NCBI RefSeq assembly: GCF_947492455.1
Contig: NZ_CANLNB010000002.1
Span: 62,001-126,000, forward strand
Reading direction: 5' to 3'
From: an uncultured Aliiroseovarius sp.
Lineage (GTDB): Bacteria; Pseudomonadota; Alphaproteobacteria; Rhodobacterales; Rhodobacteraceae
DNA: 64,000 nt
Numbering within the stretch: the stretch's first letter is position 1; every line of letters starts with the position of its first letter. Under the pieces are notes generated by a model, which did not search any database, was not told the origin of the DNA, and saw only the letters and a program-made list of their open reading frames with translations. Made by a program: the position numbers and the translations under genes. Shown in pieces: positions 16,542-26,400 of this stretch.

Positions 16542-17597
16542 ATGGTTCCTATGGAAAAACTCAACGCGATCACCGAGCGCTTTCAGTATCTCGAAGCCCG
16601 TATGGCCGAGGGCCTGTCGGGCGATGAAATTGCAGCTCTTGGACGCGAATATGCCGAGCTGAAGCCGGTGGTGGATGAAATCGCCAGCTATCAGCAGCTT
16701 CTGGATGACATCGCCGAGGCCGAGCTGATGATGGACGATCCCGACATGCGGGAATTGGCCGAGGAAGAGCTGCCCGCCCTGCGCGAACGCCTGCCCGAGA
16801 TGGAGCAATCCATGCGGCTGGCGCTCTTGCCCAAGGACGCAGCCGATGCGCGCCCGGCGATGATCGAGATCCGCCCCGGCACAGGTGGGGACGAGGCGGC
16901 CTTGTTCGCCGGCGACCTTCTGCGGATGTACCAACGCTATGCAGAATCGCGCGGCTGGAGCTTTGATATTGTGGAGCAAAGCCTGTCCGAGCTTGGGGGC
17001 ATCAAAGAGGTCACCGTCCATGTGAAGGGCGAGGGCGTCTTTGCACGGCTGAAGTACGAAAGCGGCGTGCACCGTGTGCAGCGCGTGCCGGAAACCGAAA
17101 GCGGCGGGCGGATCCATACCTCGGCCGCGACAGTGGCGGTGCTGCCGGAGGCCGAAGATGTGGACATTCAGATCGAACCCGGTGATCTGCGGATCGACAC
17201 GATGCGGGCGTCTGGCTCGGGTGGTCAGCACGTGAACACGACGGATTCGGCGGTGCGGATTACCCACCTGCCCACGGGGATCATGGTGGTGAGTTCCGAG
17301 AAATCGCAGCACCGCAACCGCGAGATCGCGATGCAAGTTCTGAAGACGCGGCTTTACGATCTGGAACGTCAGCGCGTTGACAGCGAACGGGCGGCGGATC
17401 GGAAGTCTCAGGTCGGGTCGGGCGATCGCTCGGAACGGATCCGCACCTATAACTTCCCACAGGGCCGCATGACGGACCACCGCATCAACCTGACGCTTTA
17501 CAAGCTGGATCAGATCATGGGCGGCGATCTGGACGAGATTGTGGATGCGTTGACCGCCGAAGCCCAAGCCGCGCAACTGGCGGATCTGGACGCGTGA
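16542..17597 (+). CDS. prfA: Peptide chain release factor 1
   Basis: RF1 reads UAA and UAG in the ribosomal A site and triggers peptide release. The product (351 residues) has the catalytic GGQ at residues 227-229 in [18 protein letters not shown], preceded by the codon-recognition domain segments ([15 protein letters not shown] and [11 protein letters not shown]). The methylation of that glutamine is done by PrmC, whose gene follows with a GTGA overlap. The start is uncertain: ATG codons occur at 16542 and 16551 and neither has a strong ribosome binding site; 16542 is used here. Confidence 0.95.
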   Translation: MVPMEKLNAITERFQYLEARMAEGLSGDEIAALGREYAELKPVVDEIASYQQLLDDIAEAELMMDDPDMRELAEEELPALRERLPEMEQSMRLALLPKDAADARPAMIEIRPGTGGDEAALFAGDLLRMYQRYAESRGWSFDIVEQSLSELGGIKEVTVHVKGEGVFARLKYESGVHRVQRVPETESGGRIHTSAATVAVLPEAEDVDIQIEPGDLRIDTMRASGSGGQHVNTTDSAVRITHLPTGIMVVSSEKSQHRNREIAMQVLKTRLYDLERQRVDSERAADRKSQVGSGDRSERIRTYNFPQGRMTDHRINLTLYKLDQIMGGDLDEIVDALTAEAQAAQLADLDA

Positions 17598-18442
17598 CGA
17601 CCGGGGCGGTGCTGCTGGCCGGGGCCGTTGCGCGGTTGCGCGAGGCCGGGATCGACGATCCGGCGCGGGATGCACGGATTCTTCTGGCCCATGCGTTGGG
17701 AGTGGATCGCAGCCGCCTAACCTTGGTGATGCATGACGACGTGACGTACGATCAAGCAGGTGCGTTCGAACGGGCCATCGAGGCCCGCCTCAAACGCCAG
17801 CCCGTCGCGCAAATCGTCGGACAGCGCGCGTTTTACGGGCGCGACTTCATTGTGACACCCGACGTGCTGGATCCTCGCCCAGATACCGAGCTTTTGGTTG
17901 ATCTGGCTCTGTCGGCGCCATTTGAATCGGTTTTGGATCTTGGCACAGGATCGGGCTGTATCCTGTTGTCATTGCTGGCAGAACGCCCCGAAACCATTGG
18001 GCAGGGGGTGGACCTCTCTGAGGCGGCGCTGGACGTGGCCCGCCAAAATGCCAATCAGCTTGGCGTACAGGATCGTGTCACGTTGCATGAGGGGAGTTGG
18101 TTCGCCCCGCTTGAGACCACGTCACGCTTTGACCTGATCGTCTCGAACCCGCCTTACATTACGCAGGATGAGATGGTCGAGTTGTCGCCCGAGGTGCGCG
18201 ATTGGGAGCCACATATGGCTCTGACCCCCGGCGGTGACGGTTTGGACGCCTATCGGATCATTGCTCAAGCCGCGCCCGAATATTTGGCTAAGTGCGGGCG
18301 GTTGCTGCTTGAAATCGGGCACCTGCAAGGTGACGCCGTGTCCGCGCTTTGTCGTTCTGCCGGGTTTTCAGATGTCACGGTCCATCAGGATCTGGCAGGG
18401 AAAGATCGCGTTGTGGCGGCCTTGGGGTTTCAAAGGGCGTAA
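17594..18442 (+). CDS. prmC: Release factor glutamine methyltransferase PrmC
   Basis: PrmC methylates the glutamine of the GGQ motif in release factors using S-adenosylmethionine. The 282-residue product has the SAM-binding [20 protein letters not shown] near residue 114 and the substrate-glutamine motif NPPY at residues 185-188. The N-terminal helical domain ([19 protein letters not shown]) is complete. Translation starts at GTG 17594, which overlaps the prfA stop by four bases, so translation is coupled to that of its substrate. Confidence 0.95.
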   Translation: MTTGAVLLAGAVARLREAGIDDPARDARILLAHALGVDRSRLTLVMHDDVTYDQAGAFERAIEARLKRQPVAQIVGQRAFYGRDFIVTPDVLDPRPDTELLVDLALSAPFESVLDLGTGSGCILLSLLAERPETIGQGVDLSEAALDVARQNANQLGVQDRVTLHEGSWFAPLETTSRFDLIVSNPPYITQDEMVELSPEVRDWEPHMALTPGGDGLDAYRIIAQAAPEYLAKCGRLLLEIGHLQGDAVSALCRSAGFSDVTVHQDLAGKDRVVAALGFQRA

Positions 18443-18685
18443 CCTTCAGTCTGTGTCCTAAACCCTGATAATGACGCAAAATACCGCCAAATCGGGCAAA
18501 TATTCCACATAAGGCTTGTGTTTTCCCGGGCCACATGGTTAGCAAGTGTAGCAGCGCCGCAGTCCACTTGGACCGCCGCTGTGAACAAGCCCTAAAAATC
18601 GGATCATCCGGCTGCCACGCAGCCCTTGACCGAGACAACAGCGCGGCGATGGCCGCAAGACTGTGCTGAGACCGGATACTTACTT

Positions 18686-19270
18686 ATGAGATCGTCGAAA
18701 TCACGTTCGCGCAACAAGTCGAACCGCAACCGGAATAACCCGGGGAACATCATCAACCGTGTGTATGATAGCTCGGGCCCGGAAGGTAAGGTGCGCGGTA
18801 CGCCGCAGCAGATTATCGACAAATACAACCAACTGACACGCGACGCGTTCCTGTCGAACGACCGTGTGGCCGGTGAGAACTTCCAGCAGCACGCAGAACA
18901 CTACACCCGCCTTCTGGGTGAAGCGCAGCGCGAGATCGAGGCGCGTCGTCAGCAAGCTGATCAGCAAAACCGCGAGCGCCAGCAACGCGAGAAAGACGCC
19001 CGTGCCGAACGTGCCGAGGCGCAGGCAAATGCCGCAGCCGAGCAGCCCGTGCCGGGCGAAGGCGCGCAGCCCGATCTGGCAGACGCACCGCAGCCCGATA
19101 TTGCCGGTGATGATGATAACGGTCTGGTCGAGACGCCTGAAAGTAAGCCGCGTCGTCAGCCGTCGCGCGCCCGCAAGCCGCGCAAGCCTGCCCGCAAGGA
19201 CGAGGCTTCGGAAGCAGACGCAAAACCTGCGCCTGAGGTAACAGATCCGTCGGGTGAAGCTGCCGAGTAA
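18686..19270 (+). CDS. DUF4167 domain protein
   Basis: The 194-residue product begins with a basic, asparagine-rich segment (MRSSKSRSRNKSNRNRNN), followed by NIINRVYDSSGPEGKVRGTPQQIIDKYNQLTRDAFLSNDRV in pieces that match the alphaproteobacterial DUF4167 domain. After about residue 100 it is low complexity: a Gln/Arg/Glu coiled segment, then an acidic Ala/Pro stretch and a basic KPRKPARK patch. Such composition suggests RNA binding, but no function is established. It is regularly found near prmC in alphaproteobacteria. A 243-base gap upstream (18443-18685) probably holds its promoter; I see no clear motif in it. Confidence 0.85.
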   Translation: MRSSKSRSRNKSNRNRNNPGNIINRVYDSSGPEGKVRGTPQQIIDKYNQLTRDAFLSNDRVAGENFQQHAEHYTRLLGEAQREIEARRQQADQQNRERQQREKDARAERAEAQANAAAEQPVPGEGAQPDLADAPQPDIAGDDDNGLVETPESKPRRQPSRARKPRKPARKDEASEADAKPAPEVTDPSGEAAE

Positions 19271-19290
19271 TTCGCCATCTAACTGGCCAT

Positions 19291-19320
19291 AAAAAAACCC
19301 CGGCTTGGCCGGGGTTTTTT
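19291..19320. terminator. Bidirectional terminator, DUF4167 gene / gpt
   Basis: AACCCCGGC (19296-19304) pairs with GCCGGGGTT (19308-19316); an A7 run precedes and a T-run follows, so both convergent genes can end here. Confidence 0.92.
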
Positions 19321-19337
19321 GTTTCTATCAGAAGGGT

Positions 19338-19859
19338 TTAGTCCGTTCCGCGATAGGGCTCTACATACTGCAGCGCCATGTCCCACGGGAAGAAAATCCA
19401 AGTGTCCTGGCTGACTTCCGTGATGAACGTGTCCACCTGTGGGCGGCCTTTGGGCTTGGCGTAAACGGTCGCAAAATGTGCCTTTGGGTACATCTCGCGG
19501 ACCAGCTCCAGCGTTTTTCCGCTGTCGACCAGATCGTCGACAATCAGGATGCCTTCTCCATCGCCCATCAGCTCGGCATCCGGTGATTTCAGCACCTGTG
19601 CGTCCCGCTGCTGATCGGCTTTACCGCCGCCGGCATGATAGGATTTGACGCTGATCGTATCCACAGTGCGGATGTCGAGCTCGCGGCTGACGATCATCGC
19701 GGGGGCCATACCACCACGGGTGATCGCGACGACAGCGCGCCACGCACCATCATCCGGGCCCTGACCGTCCAGACGCCATGCCAGCGCACGGCTGTCGCGG
19801 TGGATCTGATCCCAGCTGATGTGGAACCCTTTTTCGTGCGGCAGACGATGATCGCTCAT
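19338..19859 (-). CDS. gpt: Xanthine phosphoribosyltransferase
   Basis: This purine-salvage enzyme joins xanthine (and guanine) to phosphoribosyl pyrophosphate. The 173-residue product has the type I PRTase signature [13 protein letters not shown] near residue 105 and the N-terminal [20 protein letters not shown] near 43. The C-terminal [20 protein letters not shown] carries the Trp/Asp-containing nucleobase-binding segment of Gpt. It shares the minus strand with fabI upstream, separated by 12 bases, so the two are probably co-transcribed. Confidence 0.93.
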   Translation of the reverse strand: MSDHRLPHEKGFHISWDQIHRDSRALAWRLDGQGPDDGAWRAVVAITRGGMAPAMIVSRELDIRTVDTISVKSYHAGGGKADQQRDAQVLKSPDAELMGDGEGILIVDDLVDSGKTLELVREMYPKAHFATVYAKPKGRPQVDTFITEVSQDTWIFFPWDMALQYVEPYRGTD

Positions 19860-19871
19860 GCTGTGCGCTCC

Positions 19872-20690
19872 TTATTTGCGGCCGGTGGTCACGTCGATGT
19901 CAGGCGCATCGACGGCCTTCATGCCGACCACGTGATAGCCAGCATCAACATGGTGGGTCTCGCCGGTCACGCCAGCACCCAGATCCGACAACAGATACAG
20001 GGCCGAGTTGCCCACGTCGTTGATCGACACGTTGCGGCGCAGGGGCGAGTTCAGCTCGTTCCATTTCAGGATATAACGGAAATCACCGATGCCCGAGGCA
20101 GCCAATGTCTTGATCGGACCGGCAGAGATCGAGTTCACGCGGATGCCGTCCTTGCCCAGATCCTCGGCCAGATAACGTACCGACGCCTCCAGAGCGGCTT
20201 TGGCCACGCCCATGACGTTATAGTGCGGCATCACCTGCTCGGCACCGTAATAGGTCAGAGTCAGCATCGAGCCACCATCGGTCATCAGATCGGCCGCGCG
20301 GCGCGCAACAGCGGTAAAGCTGTAAACCGAGATGTCCATGGTCATGCGGAAGTTTTCCGGGCTGGTGTCGACATAGCGGCCGCGAAGCTCGTTTTTGTCT
20401 GAGAAACCAATGGCATGGACGATGAAGTCCAACTTGCCCCATTTCTTCTCGAGCTCGGCGAACAGCGCATCAATCGACGCCTGATCTGCCACGTCGCATT
20501 CCAGAACAATGTCCGACCCAAGCTGGTCAGCCAGCGGTCCAACGCGCTTCTTCAGTGCTTCGCCCTGATAGGAAAAGGCAAGCTCGGCGCCGGCGTCGGC
20601 ACAAGCCTTCGCAATTCCCCATGCAATGGATTTATCATTTGCGAGCCCCATGATCAGGCCACGCTTTCCCTTCATCAATTCGGTCGACAT
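19872..20690 (-). CDS. fabI: Enoyl-[acyl-carrier-protein] reductase (NADH) FabI
   Basis: FabI carries out the last reduction of each fatty-acid elongation cycle. The 272-residue product is a divergent short-chain dehydrogenase with the FabI-type cofactor segment GLANDKSIAWGIAKA near residue 15 and catalytic residues Y147, Y157 and K164 in the run YYGAEQVMPHYNVMGVAKA. SAGPIKTLAASGI near 195 is the substrate-loop region that closes over the active site. An AGGA site precedes the ATG. It is divergent from pdxH and probably shares a transcript with gpt. Confidence 0.96.
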   Translation of the reverse strand: MSTELMKGKRGLIMGLANDKSIAWGIAKACADAGAELAFSYQGEALKKRVGPLADQLGSDIVLECDVADQASIDALFAELEKKWGKLDFIVHAIGFSDKNELRGRYVDTSPENFRMTMDISVYSFTAVARRAADLMTDGGSMLTLTYYGAEQVMPHYNVMGVAKAALEASVRYLAEDLGKDGIRVNSISAGPIKTLAASGIGDFRYILKWNELNSPLRRNVSINDVGNSALYLLSDLGAGVTGETHHVDAGYHVVGMKAVDAPDIDVTTGRK

Positions 20691-20848
20691 AATTATTCCT
20701 CGTCCCGCGATACTGCGTTAAGACCGTTTAGGCGATTGACGGTACGTCTTCAAGTCCGGCATGGCGCTATGTGCTTGTGAAATGGCGGGATTTGGCCAAC
20801 CTATGATAGGCGGCTATGCGATCGTGGGCCGAGTGAGAAGGAATGCAA

Positions 20849-21454
20849 ATGTCTGAACGTGACGGAATTTTTGCGGGGGATGACCCGTTTGCAATTGCAC
20901 GTAACTGGTTGGCCGACGCCGAAAAAAGCGAGCTGAACGATCCGAATGCGATTGCGCTTTCGACCGTTGATGCCGACGGTCTGCCAAATGCGCGGATGGT
21001 GCTACTGAAGGACATCGAAGACGACGCGTTCGTTTTTTATACGAACTATGGCTCGGTCAAAGCGCAGGAAATCGAACAGGCTGGGAAGGCTGCATTCGTC
21101 ATGCACTGGAAAAGTCTCAGGCGTCAAATTCGCGTGCGTGGAACCGTAACTCGCGAAGAAGGGGTTCAGGCCGACAATTACTTTGCGTCACGTTCTCTGA
21201 AAAGCAAACTCGGAGCCTGGGCGTCGCGGCAGAGCCAACCGCTGTCGTCCCGCGCGAGTTTGATGGCCAAGGTGGCAAAGGTCACTGCACAGCATGGACC
21301 GACACCTCAACGGCCCGAATTTTGGGGCGGATACCGCATTAAACCAAGCGAAATCGAGTTTTGGGCGGATGGGGCATTCCGCTTGCATGATCGCTTTCGC
21401 TGGACGCGGACAGGACAGGATGAAAACTGGAAGATCGAGCGGCTGAATCCCTGA
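20849..21454 (+). CDS. pdxH: Pyridoxamine 5'-phosphate oxidase
   Basis: This FMN enzyme makes pyridoxal 5'-phosphate from pyridoxine or pyridoxamine phosphate. The 201-residue product shows the family segments [48 protein letters not shown] and [10 protein letters not shown] at the C-terminus, the last being the standard PdxH end. Two ATG codons are possible. The AGAAGGA site at 20836 ends directly at the first (20843), but is six bases from the second (20849), so the second is used. It stands alone between fabI and the cold-shock gene. Confidence 0.94.
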   Translation: MSERDGIFAGDDPFAIARNWLADAEKSELNDPNAIALSTVDADGLPNARMVLLKDIEDDAFVFYTNYGSVKAQEIEQAGKAAFVMHWKSLRRQIRVRGTVTREEGVQADNYFASRSLKSKLGAWASRQSQPLSSRASLMAKVAKVTAQHGPTPQRPEFWGGYRIKPSEIEFWADGAFRLHDRFRWTRTGQDENWKIERLNP

Positions 21455-21568
21455 AAATATTGCCGCTTTTTGGCTCTACCTATCCAAAAATACAGGGCCG
21501 GAGGGCTTGCGTCGACCGTGCAAACGCCCCAATAGTAAATATGGGGACGAAATGTGCTAGAGGTTGAT

Positions 21569-22114
21569 ATGTCGCAGATGGGTGATGCCCGCGCGCCAGA
21601 GGTGGTGCAAGGGCAGGTCAAATGGTTCGATCCGAACAAGGGGTTCGGGTTTGTGGTTGCGAATGAAGGTGGGGCAGATATTCTGTTACATGCCAATGTG
21701 TTGCGAAATTTTGGCCAAAGCTCTGTCGCAGACGGATCTAGCATCGAAATCACCGTTCAGGCCACCGATCGTGGCTATCAAGCGATCAGCGTTTTGTCGA
21801 TTGCGCCCCCAGAAGGGGACAGCATCCATCAGCTGGAAGAGATTGTGGAAGGGCTGGTCGATCCCGACAGCATCGGAGATATGGAACCTGCCCGCGTCAA
21901 ATGGTTCGACAAAGCCAAAGGATTTGGGTTCGCCAATGCATTTGGCAGCTCTGAAGACATTTTTGTGCATATCGAGGTTCTGCGCCGCTCGGGTCTTGCG
22001 GACCTGCAACCGGGCGAGGCGATCAGCATTCGCGCGGCCGATGGTAAGCGCGGCAAAATGGCGGTGTCCGTGCATGCGTGGGATGCGGCTGTCGACGACG
22101 GGCCCGCTTCTTGA
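21569..22114 (+). CDS. Double cold-shock-domain protein
   Basis: The 181-residue product has two cold-shock domains joined by an acidic linker. The first (about residues 15-75) has [14 protein letters not shown] and the second (about 105-165) has [14 protein letters not shown] with [13 protein letters not shown]. These hold the RNP1-like aromatic surfaces that bind single-stranded RNA or DNA. The second domain has Ala in place of the usual Val after GFGF. Proteins of this type are a Rhodobacterales speciality and are likely RNA chaperones. GAGG lies before the ATG; an in-frame GTG at 21554 is possible. It runs into the DUF192 gene. Confidence 0.9.
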   Translation: MSQMGDARAPEVVQGQVKWFDPNKGFGFVVANEGGADILLHANVLRNFGQSSVADGSSIEITVQATDRGYQAISVLSIAPPEGDSIHQLEEIVEGLVDPDSIGDMEPARVKWFDKAKGFGFANAFGSSEDIFVHIEVLRRSGLADLQPGEAISIRAADGKRGKMAVSVHAWDAAVDDGPAS

Positions 22115-22605
22115 CCCTTTCCTTGCGCGCGGCCGTGATTGCGTGTTGCGCAAGCGTCGGCGCAACCGGGGCTCTGGCGTCGGATTGCCAGCTTGATCGC
22201 ATCTCGATCCGCGGTGACTGGGGGCAGGCGTCCTTCACGATCGAGGTCGCCGACGACCCCAATGAACGGGCGCAAGGATTGATGTTTCGCGAAACCATGC
22301 CCACGACCCACGGCATGCTTTTTCTGTTCGAGGCACCGCAGCAGGTCGGTTTCTGGATGAAGAACACGCTCATTCCGCTCGACATGCTGTTCATTCGCCC
22401 TGATGGATCAGTTTCCCGCATTCATGAAAACGCGATCCCCCATGACACAACCCTAATTGACGGTGGGCCGGGTGTCAGCGCTGTGTTGGAAATAAACGGC
22501 GGGCTGGCTGCGCGATTTGGCATCGGTGAGGGCAGCGAACTGCAGCACCCGGCTTTTGATCAGGACGTGGCAGTCTGGCCGTGTGACGCGCCCATTTCGG
22601 ATTAA
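22111..22605 (+). CDS. Exported DUF192 family protein
   Basis: The product is about 164 residues from a TTG whose last two bases start the cold-shock stop codon (TTGA overlap). A GTG at 22078 in the same frame is the alternative. A signal peptide ([22 protein letters not shown]) precedes a DUF192 domain: [46 protein letters not shown] and [15 protein letters not shown] are the family blocks. Function is unknown; the domain is widespread as a small exported beta protein. The overlap with the upstream cold-shock gene suggests coupled translation, a linkage often seen in Rhodobacterales. Confidence 0.82.
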   Translation: MTLSLRAAVIACCASVGATGALASDCQLDRISIRGDWGQASFTIEVADDPNERAQGLMFRETMPTTHGMLFLFEAPQQVGFWMKNTLIPLDMLFIRPDGSVSRIHENAIPHDTTLIDGGPGVSAVLEINGGLAARFGIGEGSELQHPAFDQDVAVWPCDAPISD

Positions 22606-22677
22606 TCGACCAACATTGCATTTTGTCGGGATTTCTCTCTTTTCATTGCTGATGCACATCGGTAAGGAGGGGGCGTT

Positions 22678-22754
22678 CGGGACGTAGCGCAGCCTGGTAG
22701 CGCACCTGTTTTGGGTACAGGGGGTCGCAAGTTCGAATCTTGCCGTCCCGACCA
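22678..22754 (+). tRNA. tRNA-Pro (anticodon TGG)
   Basis: A complete 77-base cloverleaf is present. The acceptor stem is CGGGACG/CGTCCCG, the D-stem is GCGC/GCGC, and the anticodon stem is CCTGT/ACAGG with loop TTTGGGT, giving anticodon TGG at 22712-22714. The T-arm GCAAG/CTTGC has loop TTCGAAT. The discriminator A is followed by an encoded CCA at 22752-22754. No integrase gene or duplicated 3' end is seen downstream. Confidence 0.97.
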
Positions 22755-23179
22755 CTCTTCTACAAAAAGAGTTCGTCGTTTGAGATCTCCGCAAGGCGAG
22801 GATGCCACTATATGTGGTGACCTCTCGGCGATTGGATCCCCGCGTCATTCCCTTAGACCGCCAGTCAACGTGCCCGCAAGTGAGTCGGAATTCGGCGGAT
22901 GTGGTCGCCCAACACGCGTAGATTCGACGCGCGTTTTGCGAAATCGAATAATGCTGTATCGCAGCATTGGGGCATGCCCATTTTTTACGCTATGGCTTGT
23001 GGTGGATCGTATCACTTCAAGCAACATATGGTGTTCGGTGCGTAAGCGGGCCAATTTGCTAGCAAAATAAGGATACACGCAAAGGTAGTATTAACCGAGA
23101 ATCAACCAACACACATCCGGGCGCGCGCGCGGCCACCTGCGTCAACAAAAAAGAGTTGGGGATATCTCTGAATTTGTCG
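22755..23179 (+). other. Non-coding stretch between tRNA-Pro and the nrdJ promoter
   Basis: No convincing gene is present: the short open frames have no family pattern or ribosome binding site. The stretch is richer in A+T than its neighbours and contains several hairpins. One is at 22798-22824 (GAGG/CCTC around CCAC-TATAT-GTGG); another is a perfect one at 22950-22968. A GC-alternating tract lies near 23122. I see no transposon ends. Confidence 0.6.
22950..22986 (+). terminator. Hairpin and T-run, possible terminator
   Basis: AATGCTG-TATCG-CAGCATT (22950-22968) is a perfect hairpin, followed at once by TGGG-GCATG-CCCA and six T residues ending at 22986. It could end a transcript coming from the tRNA or an unannotated small RNA. 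Confidence 0.4.
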
Positions 23180-23209
23180 TTGACGGTATAGGGCGGTCTA
23201 CGCCAGATT
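23180..23209 (+). promoter_or_regulatory. Probable sigma-70-type promoter of nrdJ
   Basis: TTGACG (23180-23185), an 18-base spacer and CAGATT (23204-23209) form a plausible promoter. It would start transcription near 23216, exactly where the leader's long-range stem begins. The -10 element is weak, as is common for repressor-controlled genes. Confidence 0.45.
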
Positions 23210-23245
23210 GTGGGGGCTAGTCGAAAGGGCCACAATATATAGTGG
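23198..23245 (+). promoter_or_regulatory. Tandem NrdR boxes
   Basis: CCACAATATATAGTGG (23230-23245) is a near-perfect palindrome closely matching the NrdR consensus ACACWATATATWGTGT. A degenerate partner lies at 23198-23213, of which the right half ATTGTGG fits. The spacer is 16 bases, giving the three-turn arrangement known for NrdR box pairs. The boxes cover the presumed -10 element and the transcription start of nrdJ, as expected for repression by NrdR with bound ATP or dATP. Confidence 0.7.
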
Positions 23246-23370
23246 CTCGCGGTTGGTAGGGTGAAACAGGGGACCATGCTTCGATTTTGAAGTCTCAAGG
23301 GTGCGACGCTTTGAAAGCGTGCGGCGCTCGACGGTATTCCTGTGTCCTATCCGCAGCCACTTCGACTAGC
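23216..23370 (+). ncRNA. Structured nrdJ leader RNA, riboswitch-like candidate
   Basis: The two ends of this 155-base stretch are complementary over three blocks in register. 23216-23225 (GCTAGTCGAA) pairs with 23361-23370, 23242-23247 (GTGGCT) with 23355-23360, and 23249-23252 (GCGG) with 23351-23354, making 20 base pairs. The closed interior contains smaller hairpins, for example 23306-23320 (ACGCT/AGCGT) and 23279-23292 (CTTC/GAAG). The 5' GCCAC at 23229 can instead pair with GTGGC at 23242, a mutually exclusive local hairpin. I find no adenosylcobalamin-riboswitch core. A structured nrdJ leader motif has been described by comparative work on other genomes; whether this is that motif needs a covariance-model search. 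Confidence 0.6.
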
Positions 23371-23447
23371 ACGAATTTGATGGAAAAGGGCAGATCCCTT
23401 GCGCTGACGGGCCGCAGGGGAGAACTACAGGGACTGGACAGGGCACA

Positions 23448-26400
23448 ATGAAGATTGAACGCAAATTCACAAAATCCGGGCAGGGCGCATATTCCGAGCT
23501 GGACTTCACCACCACAGCATCGGAGATCCGCAACCCGGATGGCACCATCGTCTTCAAACTGGACGAATGCGAAGTCCCCACAAGCTGGAGCCAAGTGGCC
23601 TCGGATGTGATTGCGCAGAAATATTTCCGTAAAGCGGGGGTCCCCGCTGTCCTGAAGAAGGTGAAGGAAAAAGGCGTTCCCGAATTCCTGTGGCGCTCGG
23701 TCCCGGATGAAAAGGCCATGGAAGATCTGCCCGAAGAAGAACGCTTTGGTGGCGAGACCTCGGCCAAGCAGGTGTTTGACCGTCTAGCTGGCGCGTGGGC
23801 CTATTGGGGTTGGAAGGGTGGTTACTTCACCACCGAAGAAGACGCCCGTGCCTATTTCGACGAAATGCGCCACATGCTGGCCAGCCAGCGTGCCGCGCCC
23901 AACTCGCCCCAGTGGTTCAATACAGGCCTGCACTGGGCTTATGGCATCGATGGTCCGGCACAGGGCCACTATTATGTCGACCACAAGACCCGCAAACTGA
24001 CCCGCTCGAAGTCTTCGTATGAGCATCCGCAGCCGCATGCCTGCTTTATCCAGTCGATCGGCGATGATCTGGTGGGCGATGGCGGCATCATGGACTTGTG
24101 GGTCCGCGAAGCGCGCCTGTTCAAATACGGCTCGGGCACCGGCACCAACTTTTCGTCCCTACGCGCAGCGGACGAACCACTGTCGGGTGGTGGCAAATCC
24201 TCGGGCCTGATGGGTTTCCTGAAAATCGGTGACCGCGCTGCTGGCGCGATCAAGTCGGGTGGCACCACCCGTCGCGCGGCCAAGATGGTAATCGTCGATG
24301 CCGACCACCCGGATATCGAGGAATACATCAACTGGAAGGTCAAGGAAGAGCAGAAGGTGGCCTCGCTGGTCGCTGGCTCGAAGATGCACGAACAGCATCT
24401 GAACCACATCTTCGCTGCCATCCGCGCGTGGGACGGCAAGGAAGAGGATGCCTATGACCCGAAGGTCAACGAGACGCTGAAAGATGCTGTCCGTTCGGCG
24501 AAAAAGGTCGCGATCCCCGAGGCTTACGTCAAGCGCGTGCTGGACTATGCCAAGCAGGGCTTTGGCTCGATCGAATTCCCGACCTATGACACAGACTGGG
24601 ACAGCGAGGCCTATGCCACCGTCTCCGGCCAGAACTCGAACAATTCGGTCCGCGTGACCGACAGCTTCCTGAAAGCTGTTGAAGCCGACGCCGATTGGGA
24701 ACTCATCCGCCGCACCGACGGCTCGGTCGCCAAGACGATCAAAGCGCGCGATCTGTGGGAGCAGATCGGCCACGCCGCATGGTCCTGTGCAGATCCCGGC
24801 ATCCAGTACCACGACACAGTTAATGCGTGGCACACCTGCCCGGAAGACGGCCAGATCCGCGGCTCGAACCCGTGCTCGGAATACATGTTCCTGGACGACA
24901 CCGCATGTAATCTGGCCTCGATGAACCTGTTGACCTTCCTGAAGGATGGTCAATTCCAGGCCGAGGATTACATGCACGCCACGCGCCTGTGGACCATCAC
25001 GCTGGAAATCTCGGTCATGATGGCGCAGTTCCCGTCGAAAGAGATCGCGGAATTGTCTTATGTATTCCGCACCTTGGGTCTGGGCTATGCCAACATCGGC
25101 GGCCTGCTGATGAACATGGGCTATGGCTATGACAGTGACGAGGGCCGTGCGCTCTGTGGTGCGCTGACCGCGATCATGACCGGTGTAGCCTATGCGACCT
25201 CGGCCGAGATCGCCAGCGAACTGGGCGCCTTTGAGGGCTACGAGCGCAACAAGGACCACATGCTGCGCGTCATCCAGAACCACCGCAACGCAGCTTACGG
25301 CGCCAGCGAAGGTTATCAGGATTTGGCTGTGAAACCGGTTCCGCTGGACCTGAAAAACTGCCCCGATGCCAAACTGGTCGATCTGGCTATGGGCGCGTGG
25401 GACGAAGCCTATGCACTGGGTGAAAAGCATGGTTATCGCAACGCGCAGGTGTCTGTAATTGCGCCCACCGGCACCATTGGTCTGGTGATGGATTGTGACA
25501 CCACCGGGATCGAGCCCGACTTCGCGCTGGTGAAGTTCAAGAAGCTGGCCGGTGGTGGCTACTTCAAGATCATCAACCGCTCGGTGCCGGCTGCTCTTGA
25601 GAAGCTGGGCTATGACAGCGCGCAGATCGAAGAGATCATCGCCTACGCCGTCGGTCACGGCACCATGGGCAACGCCCCTGCGATCAACCACACCACCCTG
25701 ATCGGCCACGGTTTTGGCCAAAACGAAATCGAGAAGATCGAGGCAGCTCTGCCATCGGCCTTCGACATCCGCTTTGTCTTCAACCAGTGGACCCTGGGCG
25801 AAGAGTTCTGCACCAACGTTCTTGGCATTCCAGCGGACAAGCTGAACGATCCCGAGTTCAACCTGCTGCGTCACCTTGGCTTCACCCGCAAGGACATCGA
25901 AGCCGCGAACGACCACGTTCTGGGCACGATGACGCTGGAAGGTGCGCCGTTCCTGAAGGAAGAGCACTATAACGTCTTCGACTGCGCCAACCCGTGCGGC
26001 AAAAAAGGCAAGCGTTTCCTGAGTGTTGATAGCCACATCCACATGATGGCCGCTGCGCAGTCGTTCATTTCGGGCGCGATTTCGAAAACGATCAACATGC
26101 CCAACGATGCCACGATCGAGGATTGCCAGAAGGCCTATGAACTCAGCTGGTCACTGGGTGTGAAGGCCAATGCGCTCTATCGCGATGGCTCGAAGCTGAG
26201 CCAGCCTTTGGCAGCGGCCCTGGTCGAGGATGACGAAGAGGCAGAAGAAATTCTGGCCTCGGGTTCGACCCACGAAAAAGCCGTGACGCTGGCCGAGAAG
26301 ATCATCGAGAAAGTGGTGATCAAAGAGGTCGCACGCGGTCGCGAGAAGCTGCCCGAGCGCCGCAAGGGCTACACTCAGAAAGCCATCGTCGGCGGTCACA

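Noticed and set aside
22805-22817. CCACTATATGTGG as a further NrdR box
   Set aside because: It is three bases shorter than the 16-base box, so the half-sites are wrongly spaced; it lies over 400 bases from the nrdJ promoter.
23216-23447. Adenosylcobalamin riboswitch before nrdJ
   Set aside because: A GGTGAAA-like piece and AGCCAC are present, but the conserved core order and the B12-box are not; I therefore call only an unnamed structured leader.
22678-23447. Integrated element at tRNA-Pro
   Set aside because: No integrase, no phage gene and no repeat of the tRNA 3' end were found; the flank leads directly to the core gene nrdJ.
24159-26042. 627-codon open frame on the minus strand inside nrdJ
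   Set aside because: It is a shadow of the nrdJ coding strand caused by high third-position G+C; it has no ribosome binding site or family pattern. The same holds for long antisense frames inside lpd (4681-6105), uvrA (7602-8933), ilvI (28531-30123) and glnE (35418-37169).
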